Below, piece by piece: positions 7,960-16,909 of a stretch of DNA of 46,003 bases. This stretch comes from CALKZN01 sp964633815 (GTDB lineage Bacteria; Pseudomonadota; Gammaproteobacteria; Arenicellales; Arenicellaceae), in the NCBI GenBank assembly GCA_964633815.1, contig CAZWHW010000013.1, positions 1-46,003 of the forward strand, written 5' to 3'. Under the pieces are notes generated by a model. That model worked only from the letters and a program-made list of their open reading frames with translations, was not told the DNA's origin and did not search any database. A program made the translations under genes and the position numbers. How positions within the stretch are numbered: position 1 is the first letter of the stretch; every line of letters begins with the position of its first letter.

Positions 7960-8976
7960 ATGAAGATATGTTATTTGCTAATTAAAGACATGTTGGCCAC
8001 TAGTGTGAGTTGGCCTAGTGAAATGTGGGCATCCGCGGCCCAAGCAACTAAAGCACAAAGGATAAGACACACAAAAGAACAAAGCAAAACCATCCATAGC
8101 TATTTTATTTCTGACCATAAACACGCAATTAAAACTCATGGCGGTATCAGTTTTCAGCCTGATTTAATTATCAATTCAAAACAACAAGAACAACATATTT
8201 TTGATTTAGTTTATGTGCCTGCAATTTGGCGAAACCCTCAAAAAATCATTCCGAGTGCCAACAAAATAATTGATTGGCTAAAATTTCAATATGAAAATGG
8301 CGCAATTTTGTGTGGTGTTGGCACTGGCGTATGTTTATTAGCGGAAACTGGCTTACTAAACCATAAAGCTGCCACAACGCATTGGTATTATTTTGATAAA
8401 TTCACTGAACATTACCCGCTTATTGATCTTAAACGACAGTACTTTATTACAGAAGCTGAGCCCATATATTGCGCGGCAAGCATTAATTCATTAGCCGATT
8501 TAACTGTCCATTTTATTCAACGTTTTATCAATCAACAAACAGCGAGACACATTGAGAGGCACTTCTCTCATGAAATACGACGAGCTTATGATAGGACTAG
8601 CTTTATGGACAAAAACAATCAAAATCACCCAGATGAAACAGTTTTGCAAACCCAACTCTGGATGCGTGACAACCTCAATCAACCAATAAACACCAAACAA
8701 TTAGCATTGCAAAGCGATATGAGTGAGCGCAACTTTGCTAGGCGTTTTCAAGCTGCAACTGATATGACACCAAACCAATATCTACAACATATCCGTATAG
8801 ATACCGCCCAAGACCTGTTGCAATACTCGAACTTAAATATCGCTGAAATTGCGGAACGCACGGGTTTTAATGATTTAAGTTATTTTGCCAAAACTTTCAA
8901 AAAGCTTCGATCCATTTCACCCAGTGATTATCGAAAAACAGTTCGAGCAAAACTATTTAATAATGTTCGTAACTAG
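7960..8976 (+). CDS. GlxA-type AraC family transcriptional regulator
   Basis: The 338-residue protein has the two-part GlxA layout: residues about 1-190 form a DJ-1/PfpI-like domain (the GVGTGVCLLAETGLL block holds the nucleophile-elbow Cys), and residues about 220-330 form an AraC DNA-binding domain with two helix-turn-helices (ALQSDMSERNFARRF and IAEIAERTGFNDLSYFAKTF). Proteins of this kind usually control nitrogen-compound or stress genes; the ligand here is unknown. It is divergent from fabY with 123 bp between the starts, so fabY is one possible target, but that is inference from position. Confidence 0.85.
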   Translation: MKICYLLIKDMLATSVSWPSEMWASAAQATKAQRIRHTKEQSKTIHSYFISDHKHAIKTHGGISFQPDLIINSKQQEQHIFDLVYVPAIWRNPQKIIPSANKIIDWLKFQYENGAILCGVGTGVCLLAETGLLNHKAATTHWYYFDKFTEHYPLIDLKRQYFITEAEPIYCAASINSLADLTVHFIQRFINQQTARHIERHFSHEIRRAYDRTSFMDKNNQNHPDETVLQTQLWMRDNLNQPINTKQLALQSDMSERNFARRFQAATDMTPNQYLQHIRIDTAQDLLQYSNLNIAEIAERTGFNDLSYFAKTFKKLRSISPSDYRKTVRAKLFNNVRN

Positions 8977-9071
8977 ACATAAATAGTAATCTTAGTCTGG
9001 TTGTAGCAGCTGAGAACATAAGTAGTTATAATCGCTCGTCAATACAATTGGCTTCATAGCCTTGAACAGAA

Positions 9072-9097
9072 AATATTGAAATTTATCATTCAATATT
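9072..9097. promoter_or_regulatory. Inverted repeat before etfB (operator or mRNA hairpin)
   Basis: AATATTGAA (9072-9080) and TTCAATATT (9089-9097) are a perfect 9-bp inverted repeat with an 8-bp spacer, ending 12 nt before the etfB ATG. A TATAAT hexamer at 9027-9032 would put the repeat in the transcribed leader. No Shine-Dalgarno is seen before etfB, so the repeat could be a protein operator or a hairpin that affects translation. Confidence 0.5.
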
Positions 9098-9109
9098 AAC
9101 CATAAAATT

Positions 9110-9868
9110 ATGAAAATTATTGTTCCAATCAAACGTGTTGTTGACCCATATGTCAGCGTTCAAGTCAAAAGTGACGAATCAGGAGTAAGCACTGATGGCG
9201 TCAAGATGTCGATGAACCCTTTTGACGAAATTGCCGTTGAAGAAGCCGTTCGTTTACAAGAAGCCGGTATTGCCAGTGAAGTCGTTGCCATCACTATTGC
9301 AGATGCCAGCAGTGATGAAACTTTGCGCAGTGCTCTCGCTATTGGTGCTGATCGTGCTATTCGAATTGACCATGACGACGAACTACAACCATTATCAGTT
9401 GCAAAAGCGTTAAAGGCTGCCATCGAGGCTGAAAACGCGGGCTTGGTTCTAATGGGCAAACAAGCCATTGACAATGACAATAACCAAACAGGACAAATGC
9501 TATCTGCATTACTTGGCTGGTCGCAAGGTACATTTATTTCAGAGCAAAAAATCAAAGACGATACCGTACAAGTGACTCGCGAAATCGACAATGGCTTAGA
9601 AACACTTTCTTTGAAACTACCCGCCGTTCTAACGACAGATTTACGCTTAAATGAACCTCGCTATATTAAATTACCAAACATGATGAAAGCCAAGAAAAAG
9701 CCTTTAGATGTGAAAACTATGGCTGATTATGGTGTTGAAGACGATGCACTTGCTGCTAAATTTACATTACAAAAAGTTCAAGAACCTCCCACTCGTCAAG
9801 CTGGCATAATAGTTGATAATGCGGCCGAATTAATCAGCAAGCTTCGTGATGAAGCTAAAGTTTTATAG
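9110..9868 (+). CDS. etfB: Electron transfer flavoprotein, beta subunit
   Basis: The 252-residue product matches EtfB along its whole length: the N-terminal MKIIVPIKRVVDP, the VLMGKQAIDNDNNQTGQ block that lies by the AMP site, and the ETF signature LNEPRYIKLPNMMKAKKKPL region near residues 180-200. With EtfA it makes the heterodimer that takes electrons from acyl-CoA and other dehydrogenases and passes them to ETF:quinone oxidoreductase. Its stop is followed 9 nt later by etfA, the usual operon. An inverted repeat in the upstream leader may regulate it. Confidence 0.95.
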   Translation: MKIIVPIKRVVDPYVSVQVKSDESGVSTDGVKMSMNPFDEIAVEEAVRLQEAGIASEVVAITIADASSDETLRSALAIGADRAIRIDHDDELQPLSVAKALKAAIEAENAGLVLMGKQAIDNDNNQTGQMLSALLGWSQGTFISEQKIKDDTVQVTREIDNGLETLSLKLPAVLTTDLRLNEPRYIKLPNMMKAKKKPLDVKTMADYGVEDDALAAKFTLQKVQEPPTRQAGIIVDNAAELISKLRDEAKVL

Positions 9869-9877
9869 GAGGCTGAC

Positions 9878-10804
9878 ATGAAAGTTTTAGTAATTGCCGA
9901 GCACAACAATACCGAACTAAACCCTTCAACGCTGAATACAGTGACTGCTGGCACGCAATTAGGCGAAGTTGATGTTTTAATTGCAGGTAACAATTCGAGC
10001 TCTGTTGCCTCAGCAGCGGCTCAGGTTTCAGGTGTGCACAAAGTTTTACATGCCGAAGCAGAACATTATGCGCAAACTCTGGCTGAAGAGCTGGCGCCTT
10101 TAGCAATAGATCTAGCCGCAGATTATGATTATGTTATCGCTCCTGCGACAAATTTTGGCAAAAATCTTATGCCACGTGTTGCCGCATTGTTGGATGTTGC
10201 ACAAATCTCTGACATCACAAAAATTTTGTCAGCCGATACCTTTGCACGCCCGATCTATGCTGGTAATGCTATTGCTACTGTTCAAGCACATGATAATAAA
10301 AAAGTGCTCACTATCCGAACTGTGAGTTTTGATTCAGCTTCGTTAACGGGCGGTTCAGCCACCATTGAAAGTATTGAACCTAGCGAAAGCACAGGGTTAT
10401 CTACATTCGTAAGTCAAGAAATATCTACATCTGATCGTCCTGATTTAGCCACTGCTAGCGTGGTTGTTTCTGGAGGTCGAGGTGTGGGCAGCGAAGAGAA
10501 TTTCGCTATCATTGAAGCATTGGCTGATAAACTCGGTGCAGCAGTTGGCGCTTCACGTGCAGCAGTTGACGCAGGATACATCGCCAATGATAAACAAGTT
10601 GGTCAAACAGGTGTCGTCGTTGCTCCAGAACTATATATTGCTGTAGCCATTTCCGGTGCAGCACAACATATTGCTGGCATGAAAGATAGCAAGGTAATTG
10701 TTGCGATCAATAAAGATCCAGATGCCGTTATTTTCAATTTTGCCGACTATGGCTTAGTTGCTGACCTGTTTGATGTATTGCCCGAAATAACCGAAAGTCT
10801 GTAA
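9878..10804 (+). CDS. etfA: Electron transfer flavoprotein, alpha subunit
   Basis: The 308-residue product carries the EtfA FAD-binding C-terminal domain: VVSGGRGVGSEENF near residue 195, GASRAAVDAGYI, QVGQTGVVVAPELYIAVAIS, and the final VINKDPDA-like block VAINKDPDAVIFNFADYG. It binds the FAD of the ETF dimer and completes electron transfer between dehydrogenases and the quinone pool. A strong AGGAGG overlaps the etfB stop and sets the ATG at 9878, so the subunits are made together. Confidence 0.95.
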   Translation: MKVLVIAEHNNTELNPSTLNTVTAGTQLGEVDVLIAGNNSSSVASAAAQVSGVHKVLHAEAEHYAQTLAEELAPLAIDLAADYDYVIAPATNFGKNLMPRVAALLDVAQISDITKILSADTFARPIYAGNAIATVQAHDNKKVLTIRTVSFDSASLTGGSATIESIEPSESTGLSTFVSQEISTSDRPDLATASVVVSGGRGVGSEENFAIIEALADKLGAAVGASRAAVDAGYIANDKQVGQTGVVVAPELYIAVAISGAAQHIAGMKDSKVIVAINKDPDAVIFNFADYGLVADLFDVLPEITESL

Positions 10805-10846
10805 ATTAATTTTTGCTATCAAAATCTAACTACTAAGTTAAAACTA

Positions 10847-11455
10847 ATGGATAAGAAGTCTAAAAATGTTGTCTGGCAACAACAAGCTGTTTCTCGCCAG
10901 CAGCGTGAAAGCTTAAATAAACATCGTGGCGCCATTTTATGGTTCACAGGCTTATCTGGAGCCGGTAAATCCACAATCTCCAGCAGTGTTGAAGCGGCAC
11001 TTCATGAAAGAGGCATTTTAACCATGGTGCTCGATGGCGATAACATCCGTCATGGCTTATGTTCGGATCTTGGCTTTAGCGAAGCAGATCGTCAAGAAAA
11101 TATCCGCAGGATTGGCGAGACGGCAAAACTTTTTATGGAATCTGGGGTGGTAATTTTAACCGCATTTATTTCCCCGTTCCAATCTGACCGGCAAATTGCG
11201 CGTGGCTTGGTAAAAGAGGAAGACTTTAGCGAAATCTATATTGAGTGCCCCCTTGATGTTTGCGAACAGCGCGACATCAAAGGTTTGTATAAAAAGGCTA
11301 GAAAAGGCGAAATCAATAACTTCACCGGCATTTCTTCACCCTATGAGGTTCCAGAAAATGCCAACCTAACAGTTAATACAGATGAACTATCTGTTAAAGA
11401 ATGCGTCGACAAAGTCATCGAATATTGCGAACAACAGGGCATTATCCAATCTTAA
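10847..11455 (+). CDS. cysC: Adenylylsulfate (APS) kinase
   Basis: This 202-residue enzyme phosphorylates APS to PAPS with ATP. The Walker A motif GLSGAGKST is at about residues 33-41, followed by the family blocks VLDGDNIRHGLCSDLGFS and ADRQENIRRIGE and the lid region GLYKKARKGEI. The length fits stand-alone CysC, without a fused sulfurylase. It lies 42 nt after etfA on the same strand; co-transcription is possible, but no CysD/CysN or PAPS reductase is in the window. It may serve sulfate assimilation or supply PAPS to sulfotransferases elsewhere. Confidence 0.93.
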   Translation: MDKKSKNVVWQQQAVSRQQRESLNKHRGAILWFTGLSGAGKSTISSSVEAALHERGILTMVLDGDNIRHGLCSDLGFSEADRQENIRRIGETAKLFMESGVVILTAFISPFQSDRQIARGLVKEEDFSEIYIECPLDVCEQRDIKGLYKKARKGEINNFTGISSPYEVPENANLTVNTDELSVKECVDKVIEYCEQQGIIQS

Positions 11456-11556
11456 AGCGCTGATAAAAATCAACTAGAACATTACAACCTCTTTTCATCG
11501 TCCATCCTTGATTGGAGTCTTAAAATGTCAGAATCGAACTTTATCAGCTTTATCCT

Positions 11557-12036
11557 TTAATGATGGTGACCATCGGCATGTAAATGACCTTTCTCAATTT
11601 CTTCCATAGTCGCTGCTCGCACGTCATTCACTTTTACTTCAAAAAATAAATCATGTCCTGCTAAAGGATGATTACCATCAACGGTGACTGTACTGTCAGT
11701 CATAGCTGTAACCATCACAGGAACTGGGCCCTGTTCAGTTTCCGCTTGAAAACGCATACCTACCTGAATGTCTCCGAGCTCACCAAACGCTTCTTTTGGC
11801 ACTTCTTGAATCAAAGCATCAACACGCTCACCATAAGCTAGTTCACTTTTAACTTCTACAGTCAGCTCATCACCCGCAGTTTTGCCTTCTAACTCTTTTT
11901 CTAGGCCTACAATGATATTCTTCGCACCATGCAAATAAAGCATTGGTTCACCACCAGCTGATGTATCGACCACTTCACCTTCCGAATTTTTTAAGGTGTA
12001 GTCAATTGACACCACCGTATCTTTTGCAACGATCAT
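11557..12036 (-). CDS. slyD: FKBP-type peptidyl-prolyl isomerase SlyD
   Basis: The 159-residue protein has the SlyD order: a split FKBP domain (MIVAKDTVVSIDYTLKN to about 70, resumed at about 125-145), with an inserted flap chaperone domain around residues 75-125 (YGERVDALIQEVPKEAFG). It ends in a short His-rich tail (HLHADGHHH), a reduced form of the metal-binding tail of E. coli SlyD. It catalyses cis-trans proline isomerisation, chaperones folding proteins and may pass nickel. An AGAGAAG-type site precedes the ATG. It converges with cysC. Confidence 0.93.
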   Translation of the reverse strand: MIVAKDTVVSIDYTLKNSEGEVVDTSAGGEPMLYLHGAKNIIVGLEKELEGKTAGDELTVEVKSELAYGERVDALIQEVPKEAFGELGDIQVGMRFQAETEQGPVPVMVTAMTDSTVTVDGNHPLAGHDLFFEVKVNDVRAATMEEIEKGHLHADGHHH

Positions 12037-12103
12037 TTATCTTCTCTTTTGATCTAAATATTTAAGAAACCAAATTCTACCAGTTTCTTTACATTGATGG
12101 CGC

Positions 12104-13800
12104 TTAATGTCGCAATTGACGACTATTCGCTTTATTTGAACCTTTTCGTGTGATTTTCGAAGAATTGGTATATTCGTCTATCAAACAACGTGGTTTTGAT
12201 TTCAATCCGGAGCGCTCAAAGTCTTCAATTAATGCGTGTAAAATAGATTTCTTTTCAATATCGAATAATTCAATAGCAATATCATAAACCGCATCAAACA
12301 AACGTAACAAAGCGATTTTATGCGTTTGACCAAAGCGTGCATACATTGCTTCGCTGAGTTTAAAAAACAACGCGAAAGGCGAAGTTTCGATTAAGAATGG
12401 CATTGTTTTACGGAACCTACCTGAATTAGCTAAAAGATCCCAAAATCTGGCAAAACGATTCATTTGCTGCATTTCTGCAAAACTCACATCGCGAGTGGAA
12501 AGAATATTAAAGGGCGGGTTCGGATTAAATCGCAGCTGATACTCCTGAGTATGACGAACAATCGGAGAACCTTTAAGACGTTTTAAAATGCCAACTTGGA
12601 TCTCCTGTGGCTGTAAGGAATATAACAAATCAAAACTGTTAGCAAAACTGCTCATGCTTTCGCTTGGTAACCCAAAGATCAAATCAGTATGTAAGTAAGC
12701 AGCCGTTTCTTGGCGCAGCCAACGCAAATTTTCTTCCGCCTTGTTATTCTTTTGTCGTCTTGAAATTAGTTTTTGCACCTCAGGATTAAATGTTTGAATG
12801 CCAATCTCAAATTGTAAACTACCTGCCGGAAACAGCTTGATAGTTTCTTTAAGCGCATCGGGCAAATTATCTGGAATTAATTCAAAATGTAGAAACATTT
12901 CGTTATCAATACGCTCTAGAAAGAAATTTAAAATGCGCTGACTCACCTTAATATTCAAGTTAAAGGTGCGATNNNNNNNNNNNNNNNNNNNNNNNNNNNN
13001 NNNNNNNNNNNNNNNNNNNNNNNNNNNNNNNNNNNNNNNNNNNNNNNNNNNNNNNNNNNNNNNNNNNNNNNNAGAAAGAAATTTAAAATGCGCTGACTCA
13101 CCTTAATATTCAAGTTAAAGGTGCGATCCACAAATTTGAATTGACGGACTCCACGTTGATATAACTTATCCATTTCAGACAAAAATAATTCAATATCAAA
13201 TGGCCATGCGGTTTTGTCCAAGGCCGACAAACAAAATTCACATTTGTATGGACAGCCACGGGACGCCTCTACATAAATCACGCGATTACGAACATCCTCA
13301 TCAGTGTATAAATGATAAGGCATCTTAATTTCGCATAACTTTGGTTGTTCTCCTTGAATGATTTTCTCTTGCGGGCGTTCTCCAACAATTAATTGACGAC
13401 ATAATGCTGGCACACTAATATCACCCCATCCTGCGACCACATAATCCACTAATCCGAAAATAGCCTGCCCTTCGGTTTCATAGCTCACTTCTGGGCCGCC
13501 CACTACAATTGGCAAATCAGGTCGAAGCTCACGCACAATCGCAAGCACAGCTTCAGTTTGAACGGTGTTCCATATATAAACACTCATCACCAACACTTGC
13601 GGATCGAGTGACAATAATTGTTCAGCAATATCCTCTGGCTTTGGTTCTAAAGTGAATTCAACAATGCTAGTATTCTCTTCTAATTCCACCATATTTGCCT
13701 TGATATAACGCAGGCCAAACGATGAGTGAATATAGCGAGCATTTAGTGTCGACAACACAATGTGCGATTTTGAAGAAGCTTGTTGCTTGTCGATATCCAT
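12104..13800 (-). CDS. B12-binding domain radical SAM protein (split by scaffold gap)
   Basis: As given, the frame is broken by 100 Ns at 12973-13072. Deleting the Ns plus one of the two identical 55-bp flanks joins 13800-13073 to 12917-12104 in one frame of 513 residues. Residues about 10-140 are a B12-binding-like Rossmann domain. The radical SAM cluster motif CxxxCxxC is at Cys183, Cys187 and Cys190 (RGCPYKCEFC), followed by a TIM-barrel part and a C-terminal domain of about 150 residues like those of DUF4080-type proteins. The substrate is unknown. It starts 1 nt after tcdA ends, so the two are in one operon. This is an assembly artefact, not a pseudogene. Confidence 0.85.
12918..13127. 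repeat. Identical 55-bp contig ends flanking a 100-N gap
   Basis: 12918-12972 and 13073-13127 are letter-for-letter identical (55 bp), and exactly 100 Ns (12973-13072) lie between. An overlap of that size is what a de Bruijn assembler with k=55 leaves at unresolved contig ends, and 100 Ns is a common scaffolder default. The true locus should hold one copy and no gap. Confidence 0.92.
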
Positions 13801-13801
13801 A

Positions 13802-14596
13802 TCAACTTTGCGTAATATCTTGCACTATGCGGGCGACAGCAATCATCGCGAATGATGTAGTAACTTGCATGGATGAACCCAAACCACCCGCGCAAGACAA
13901 GCCTGTCCCACTGCCATCAGGTTTCTGTTTAGTTAAGCCGCCTTGCCCATCGGGGTAGCGCACTTGCTCATCCGAATACACACAGGGAATACCAAAAGTG
14001 CGCTTTGGATTGCGCGCAAAATTATAATCTTGCCGTAATAATTTTCTAGTTTTAGCAAATAATGCATCATGTTCTGTACGGCTCAAATCGACCTGCTTAA
14101 TTCTTGTTGGATCAATTTGCCCGCCCGCGCCACCAACGGTTAGCATAGGAATTTTCTGACGTTTACAATGCGCAATAATCGCCGCTTTTACACGAAAATT
14201 ATCTATGCAATCGAGTACATAAGTCACTGCTTCAGGCAAAATGCTAGTCGCATTTTTAACACTAACAAAATCATCAATTATGCTCACCTGACATTGCGGA
14301 TTAATGTCCATGATACGTTCTTGCATGACTCTGGTTTTATCCATCCCAAGTGTCGAATCAAGAGCTGGCAATTGTCGATTAATATTTGATTCACTAACAA
14401 TATCCATATCAATCATCGTAATTGCGCCGACTGCATTCCTTGCTAATGACTCAACTGCCCAACTGCCAACACCGCCAACACCTATCACAACTACATGAGA
14501 TGCTTGCAAGGCAGTCAACCCTCGATCACCATACAAGGCATAAATACTCTTAAAGCGGCGGCTATCTAATGAAGTATTGTCAGACTGATCAGTCAT
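13802..14596 (-). CDS. tcdA: tRNA threonylcarbamoyladenosine dehydratase
   Basis: This 264-residue E1/MoeB-like enzyme uses ATP to dehydrate t6A at position 37 of tRNAs into its cyclic form, ct6A. It opens with the TcdA-typical RRFKSIYALYGDRGL and has the Rossmann nucleotide motif VIGVGGVGSWAVESLARN, then INRQLPALDSTLGMDK (adenylation Arg and Lys) and VLDCIDNFRVKAA. The glycine-rich GGLGSSMQVTTSFAM near the C-terminus also fits. The length equals E. coli TcdA (268). It is divergent from the TatD gene and runs directly into the radical SAM gene. Confidence 0.93.
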   Translation of the reverse strand: MTDQSDNTSLDSRRFKSIYALYGDRGLTALQASHVVVIGVGGVGSWAVESLARNAVGAITMIDMDIVSESNINRQLPALDSTLGMDKTRVMQERIMDINPQCQVSIIDDFVSVKNATSILPEAVTYVLDCIDNFRVKAAIIAHCKRQKIPMLTVGGAGGQIDPTRIKQVDLSRTEHDALFAKTRKLLRQDYNFARNPKRTFGIPCVYSDEQVRYPDGQGGLTKQKPDGSGTGLSCAGGLGSSMQVTTSFAMIAVARIVQDITQS

Positions 14597-14695
14597 TTTT
14601 TTCGTGAAATCAAAAAGGGTGCTGTATATTAATGGCTATTATAACTTTTCTCTATCCTTTTAAAGCGCGAGTTTGATTTGCACTGCTGTAAGAAC

Positions 14696-15481
14696 ATGAC
14701 TGAACACCATATTATTGATTCGCACTGCCATTTAGATTTTTCGGCATTTGAACATGACCGCAATGCTATTTTGGACAATTGTCTAGATTTGGGCGTCACC
14801 GATATAGTTGTTCCTGGCGTCATAGCAAATACTTGGCAGCAATTAATTAATTGGACTAAACAATCATCTAGTTTGCCTAACCTGTATTGTGCTCTGGGAT
14901 TACATCCGGTGTTTCTAGACCAACATAAACACGAACATCTAGAAATACTGGATACACTATTAAATAATCAGAACATTATCGCAGTAGGCGAAATAGGTTT
15001 AGATTTTTTTGTTAAAACACTCGATAGAACTAAACAATACACTTTTTTTGAGACGCAACTAGATTTAGCCAAAAAACACGACCTTCCAGTGATTTTACAT
15101 ACTCGAAAATCACATGATGCAACAATCCAGTCATTAAAGAAACATGCGGTTAAAGGCGGAATAGCGCATGCATTTAATGGCTCTAAACAACAAGCACATG
15201 CTTATCTTGATCTAGGATTTAAGCTAGGTTTTGGTGGCATGTTGACCTATGAGCGTTCACGAAAACTACGTGAATTAGCTCGCGACTTACCCTTAGATGC
15301 AATTGTGCTGGAAACCGACTCACCCGACATGACAGTAGAACAACATCGAGGGGAGCGCAATAGTCCGGAGTATTTACCTTATGTGCTAGTAGCTTTAGCA
15401 GAAATTCGTTCGGAACCAATTGAAACTATCGCCGCACAAACGTCCTACAACACCAAAAAAGTCTTAGCCTTGCCACTCTGA
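14696..15481 (+). CDS. TatD family metal-dependent hydrolase
   Basis: The 261-residue protein has the TatD metal ligands in order: HxH at residues 10 and 12 (IDSHCHLDF), the Glu in VGEIGLDFF, the His in VILHTRKSHD, the His in IAHAFNGS, and the Asp in LETDSPDM. Family members are Mg-dependent DNases or deoxyribonucleases with poorly known roles; YcfH and YjjV are the E. coli relatives. I use ATG 14696, because the frame upstream opens only with a TTG at 14678. Its 3' end overlaps the converging nitroreductase by 18 bp. Confidence 0.88.
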   Translation: MTEHHIIDSHCHLDFSAFEHDRNAILDNCLDLGVTDIVVPGVIANTWQQLINWTKQSSSLPNLYCALGLHPVFLDQHKHEHLEILDTLLNNQNIIAVGEIGLDFFVKTLDRTKQYTFFETQLDLAKKHDLPVILHTRKSHDATIQSLKKHAVKGGIAHAFNGSKQQAHAYLDLGFKLGFGGMLTYERSRKLRELARDLPLDAIVLETDSPDMTVEQHRGERNSPEYLPYVLVALAEIRSEPIETIAAQTSYNTKKVLALPL

Positions 15482-16018
15482 TACATAATCTTGAATCGCC
15501 AAAGGCGTGATCGGTCGTCGTTCTTTTGGCCGTTGCCCAATGTAGACAAAACCAACTATTTTTTCAGAATCTGTTAAGCCCAATAATCCATTCACTTGTT
15601 GATGGAAAGCAGGCCAACCCGTACGCCAAATAGCACCTAAGCCTTGTGCCTCAGCTGCAAGAATCAAATTTTGCGTTGCCGCTACTGCTGACCAATCTTG
15701 TTCTACATCTGGAATTTTCTCACTGTCTTTTAAACTAGCAATGGCAACGACAATTGTGGGCGCTCGCAAACCAATGGTTTTCATTTTATTTAAGCCACGA
15801 CCTGTCACACCTTCTGCTTCGCGGATGTCATACAAAGCATCAGAAAATTTTTGGCGAGCATCACCTGTAATCATCAAAAATCGCCAAGGCGTTAAGGCAC
15901 CATGATCAGGAGCACGTAATGCCGCTATGAACATCTCATCAAGTTGTTTTTTCGTAGGCGCAGGATCTTCAAGAATTGCAGAAGAAACACGTTTTTGTAG
16001 GACAGTGAGAGCATCCAT
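15464..16018 (-). CDS. Nitroreductase family protein (YdjA-like)
   Basis: The 184-residue product matches the small YdjA-type flavin nitroreductases: a short N-terminal RRxS-like block (QKRVSSAIL), the FMN-contact region AALRAPDHGALTPWRF, and AAEAQGLGAIWRTGWPA, GFVYIGQRPKER near the C-terminus. These dimeric FMN enzymes reduce nitro compounds or related substrates with NAD(P)H; the natural substrate is unknown. It converges with the TatD gene and is divergent from the CinA-N-like gene by 77 bp. Confidence 0.87.
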   Translation of the reverse strand: MDALTVLQKRVSSAILEDPAPTKKQLDEMFIAALRAPDHGALTPWRFLMITGDARQKFSDALYDIREAEGVTGRGLNKMKTIGLRAPTIVVAIASLKDSEKIPDVEQDWSAVAATQNLILAAEAQGLGAIWRTGWPAFHQQVNGLLGLTDSEKIVGFVYIGQRPKERRPITPLAIQDYVSEWQG

Positions 16019-16095
16019 AAAATTAAGCCCTTAATTTTTAGTTCAAATAGTGATGACGGATTATATCTTCACAAGATTACAGGTAAACTGTACAA

Positions 16096-16902
16096 ATGAC
16101 AAAAGCAAAAAATACTACCGTCAATGCTGCCATGTTGGTTATTGGCAATGAAATTTTATCGGGCCGTACTCGCGATGCCAACATTCAACATTTAGGTATT
16201 GAATTAGGTTTACACGGCATTCAGCTTAAGGAAGTTCGAATTGTTGCAGACATCGAAGCCGATATTGTTGCAGCCGTCAACGTACTAAGAGAACACTATG
16301 AATATGTGTTTACTACAGGTGGTATTGGCCCGACTCATGATGATATTACTTCCGAATGCATCGCCAAGGCATTTGGTGTAGAAAACACGCCTCATCCTGA
16401 AGGATTCAAAATATTGTCTGATTTTTATGCTTCTAAAGGCGTTGAATTCAATGCTGCAAGGCAACGTATGGCGCATACGCCAGAAGGTGCACAATTAATT
16501 AAAAATGAAGTCTCTATGGCACCAGGTTATTGCATTGGCAATGTCTATGTTATGGCGGGTGTACCAAGGATTATGCGCAATATGTTAACGGGTATTTTGC
16601 CCTTATTGAAAGGTGGTACTGTTGTACAAAGCCATGCACTGACAACCAATTTGCCCGAAGGTGTATTGGCCGAGCATTTAATTCACTTAGAAAAAGACTA
16701 TGCTGGCACAATTGATATAGGCAGCTATCCAAAAGATAGACAAGGAAAAGTTGGCTATATTGTTAGCCTGATCTTGCGCAGTAGCGATGAACAAGCTTTA
16801 GCTATGGCTACAGAAAAATTACGTAATACAATCACTGAACTAGGCGGTAGCGTTGTGGATGGTGAATCATCCGAGGAAGAGTTAGCTAAAACCCTTAACT
16901 AA
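16096..16902 (+). CDS. Molybdopterin-binding (CinA N-terminal type) protein
   Basis: The 268-residue protein contains a MoCF/MoaB-type domain from about residue 10 to 175: MLVIGNEILSGRTRDANI and VFTTGGIGPTHDDITSECIA are its signature. The rest, to about 260, is the small extra domain of CinA. The C-terminal PncC (NMN deamidase) domain of full CinA is absent, as in many proteobacterial CinA-like proteins annotated as competence/damage-inducible protein A. Members with this layout may act as ADP-ribose or nicotinamide-nucleotide pyrophosphatases; that role is not shown by sequence here. It ends 7 nt before a converging gene. Confidence 0.85.
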   Translation: MTKAKNTTVNAAMLVIGNEILSGRTRDANIQHLGIELGLHGIQLKEVRIVADIEADIVAAVNVLREHYEYVFTTGGIGPTHDDITSECIAKAFGVENTPHPEGFKILSDFYASKGVEFNAARQRMAHTPEGAQLIKNEVSMAPGYCIGNVYVMAGVPRIMRNMLTGILPLLKGGTVVQSHALTTNLPEGVLAEHLIHLEKDYAGTIDIGSYPKDRQGKVGYIVSLILRSSDEQALAMATEKLRNTITELGGSVVDGESSEEELAKTLN

Positions 16903-16909
16903 GTTCTAT

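Noticed and set aside
11459..11548. GCTGATAAA and TTTATCAGC, a 9-bp inverted repeat between cysC and slyD
   Set aside because: The two halves are 72 bp apart, so a hairpin is unlikely; it may be chance in AT-rich DNA.
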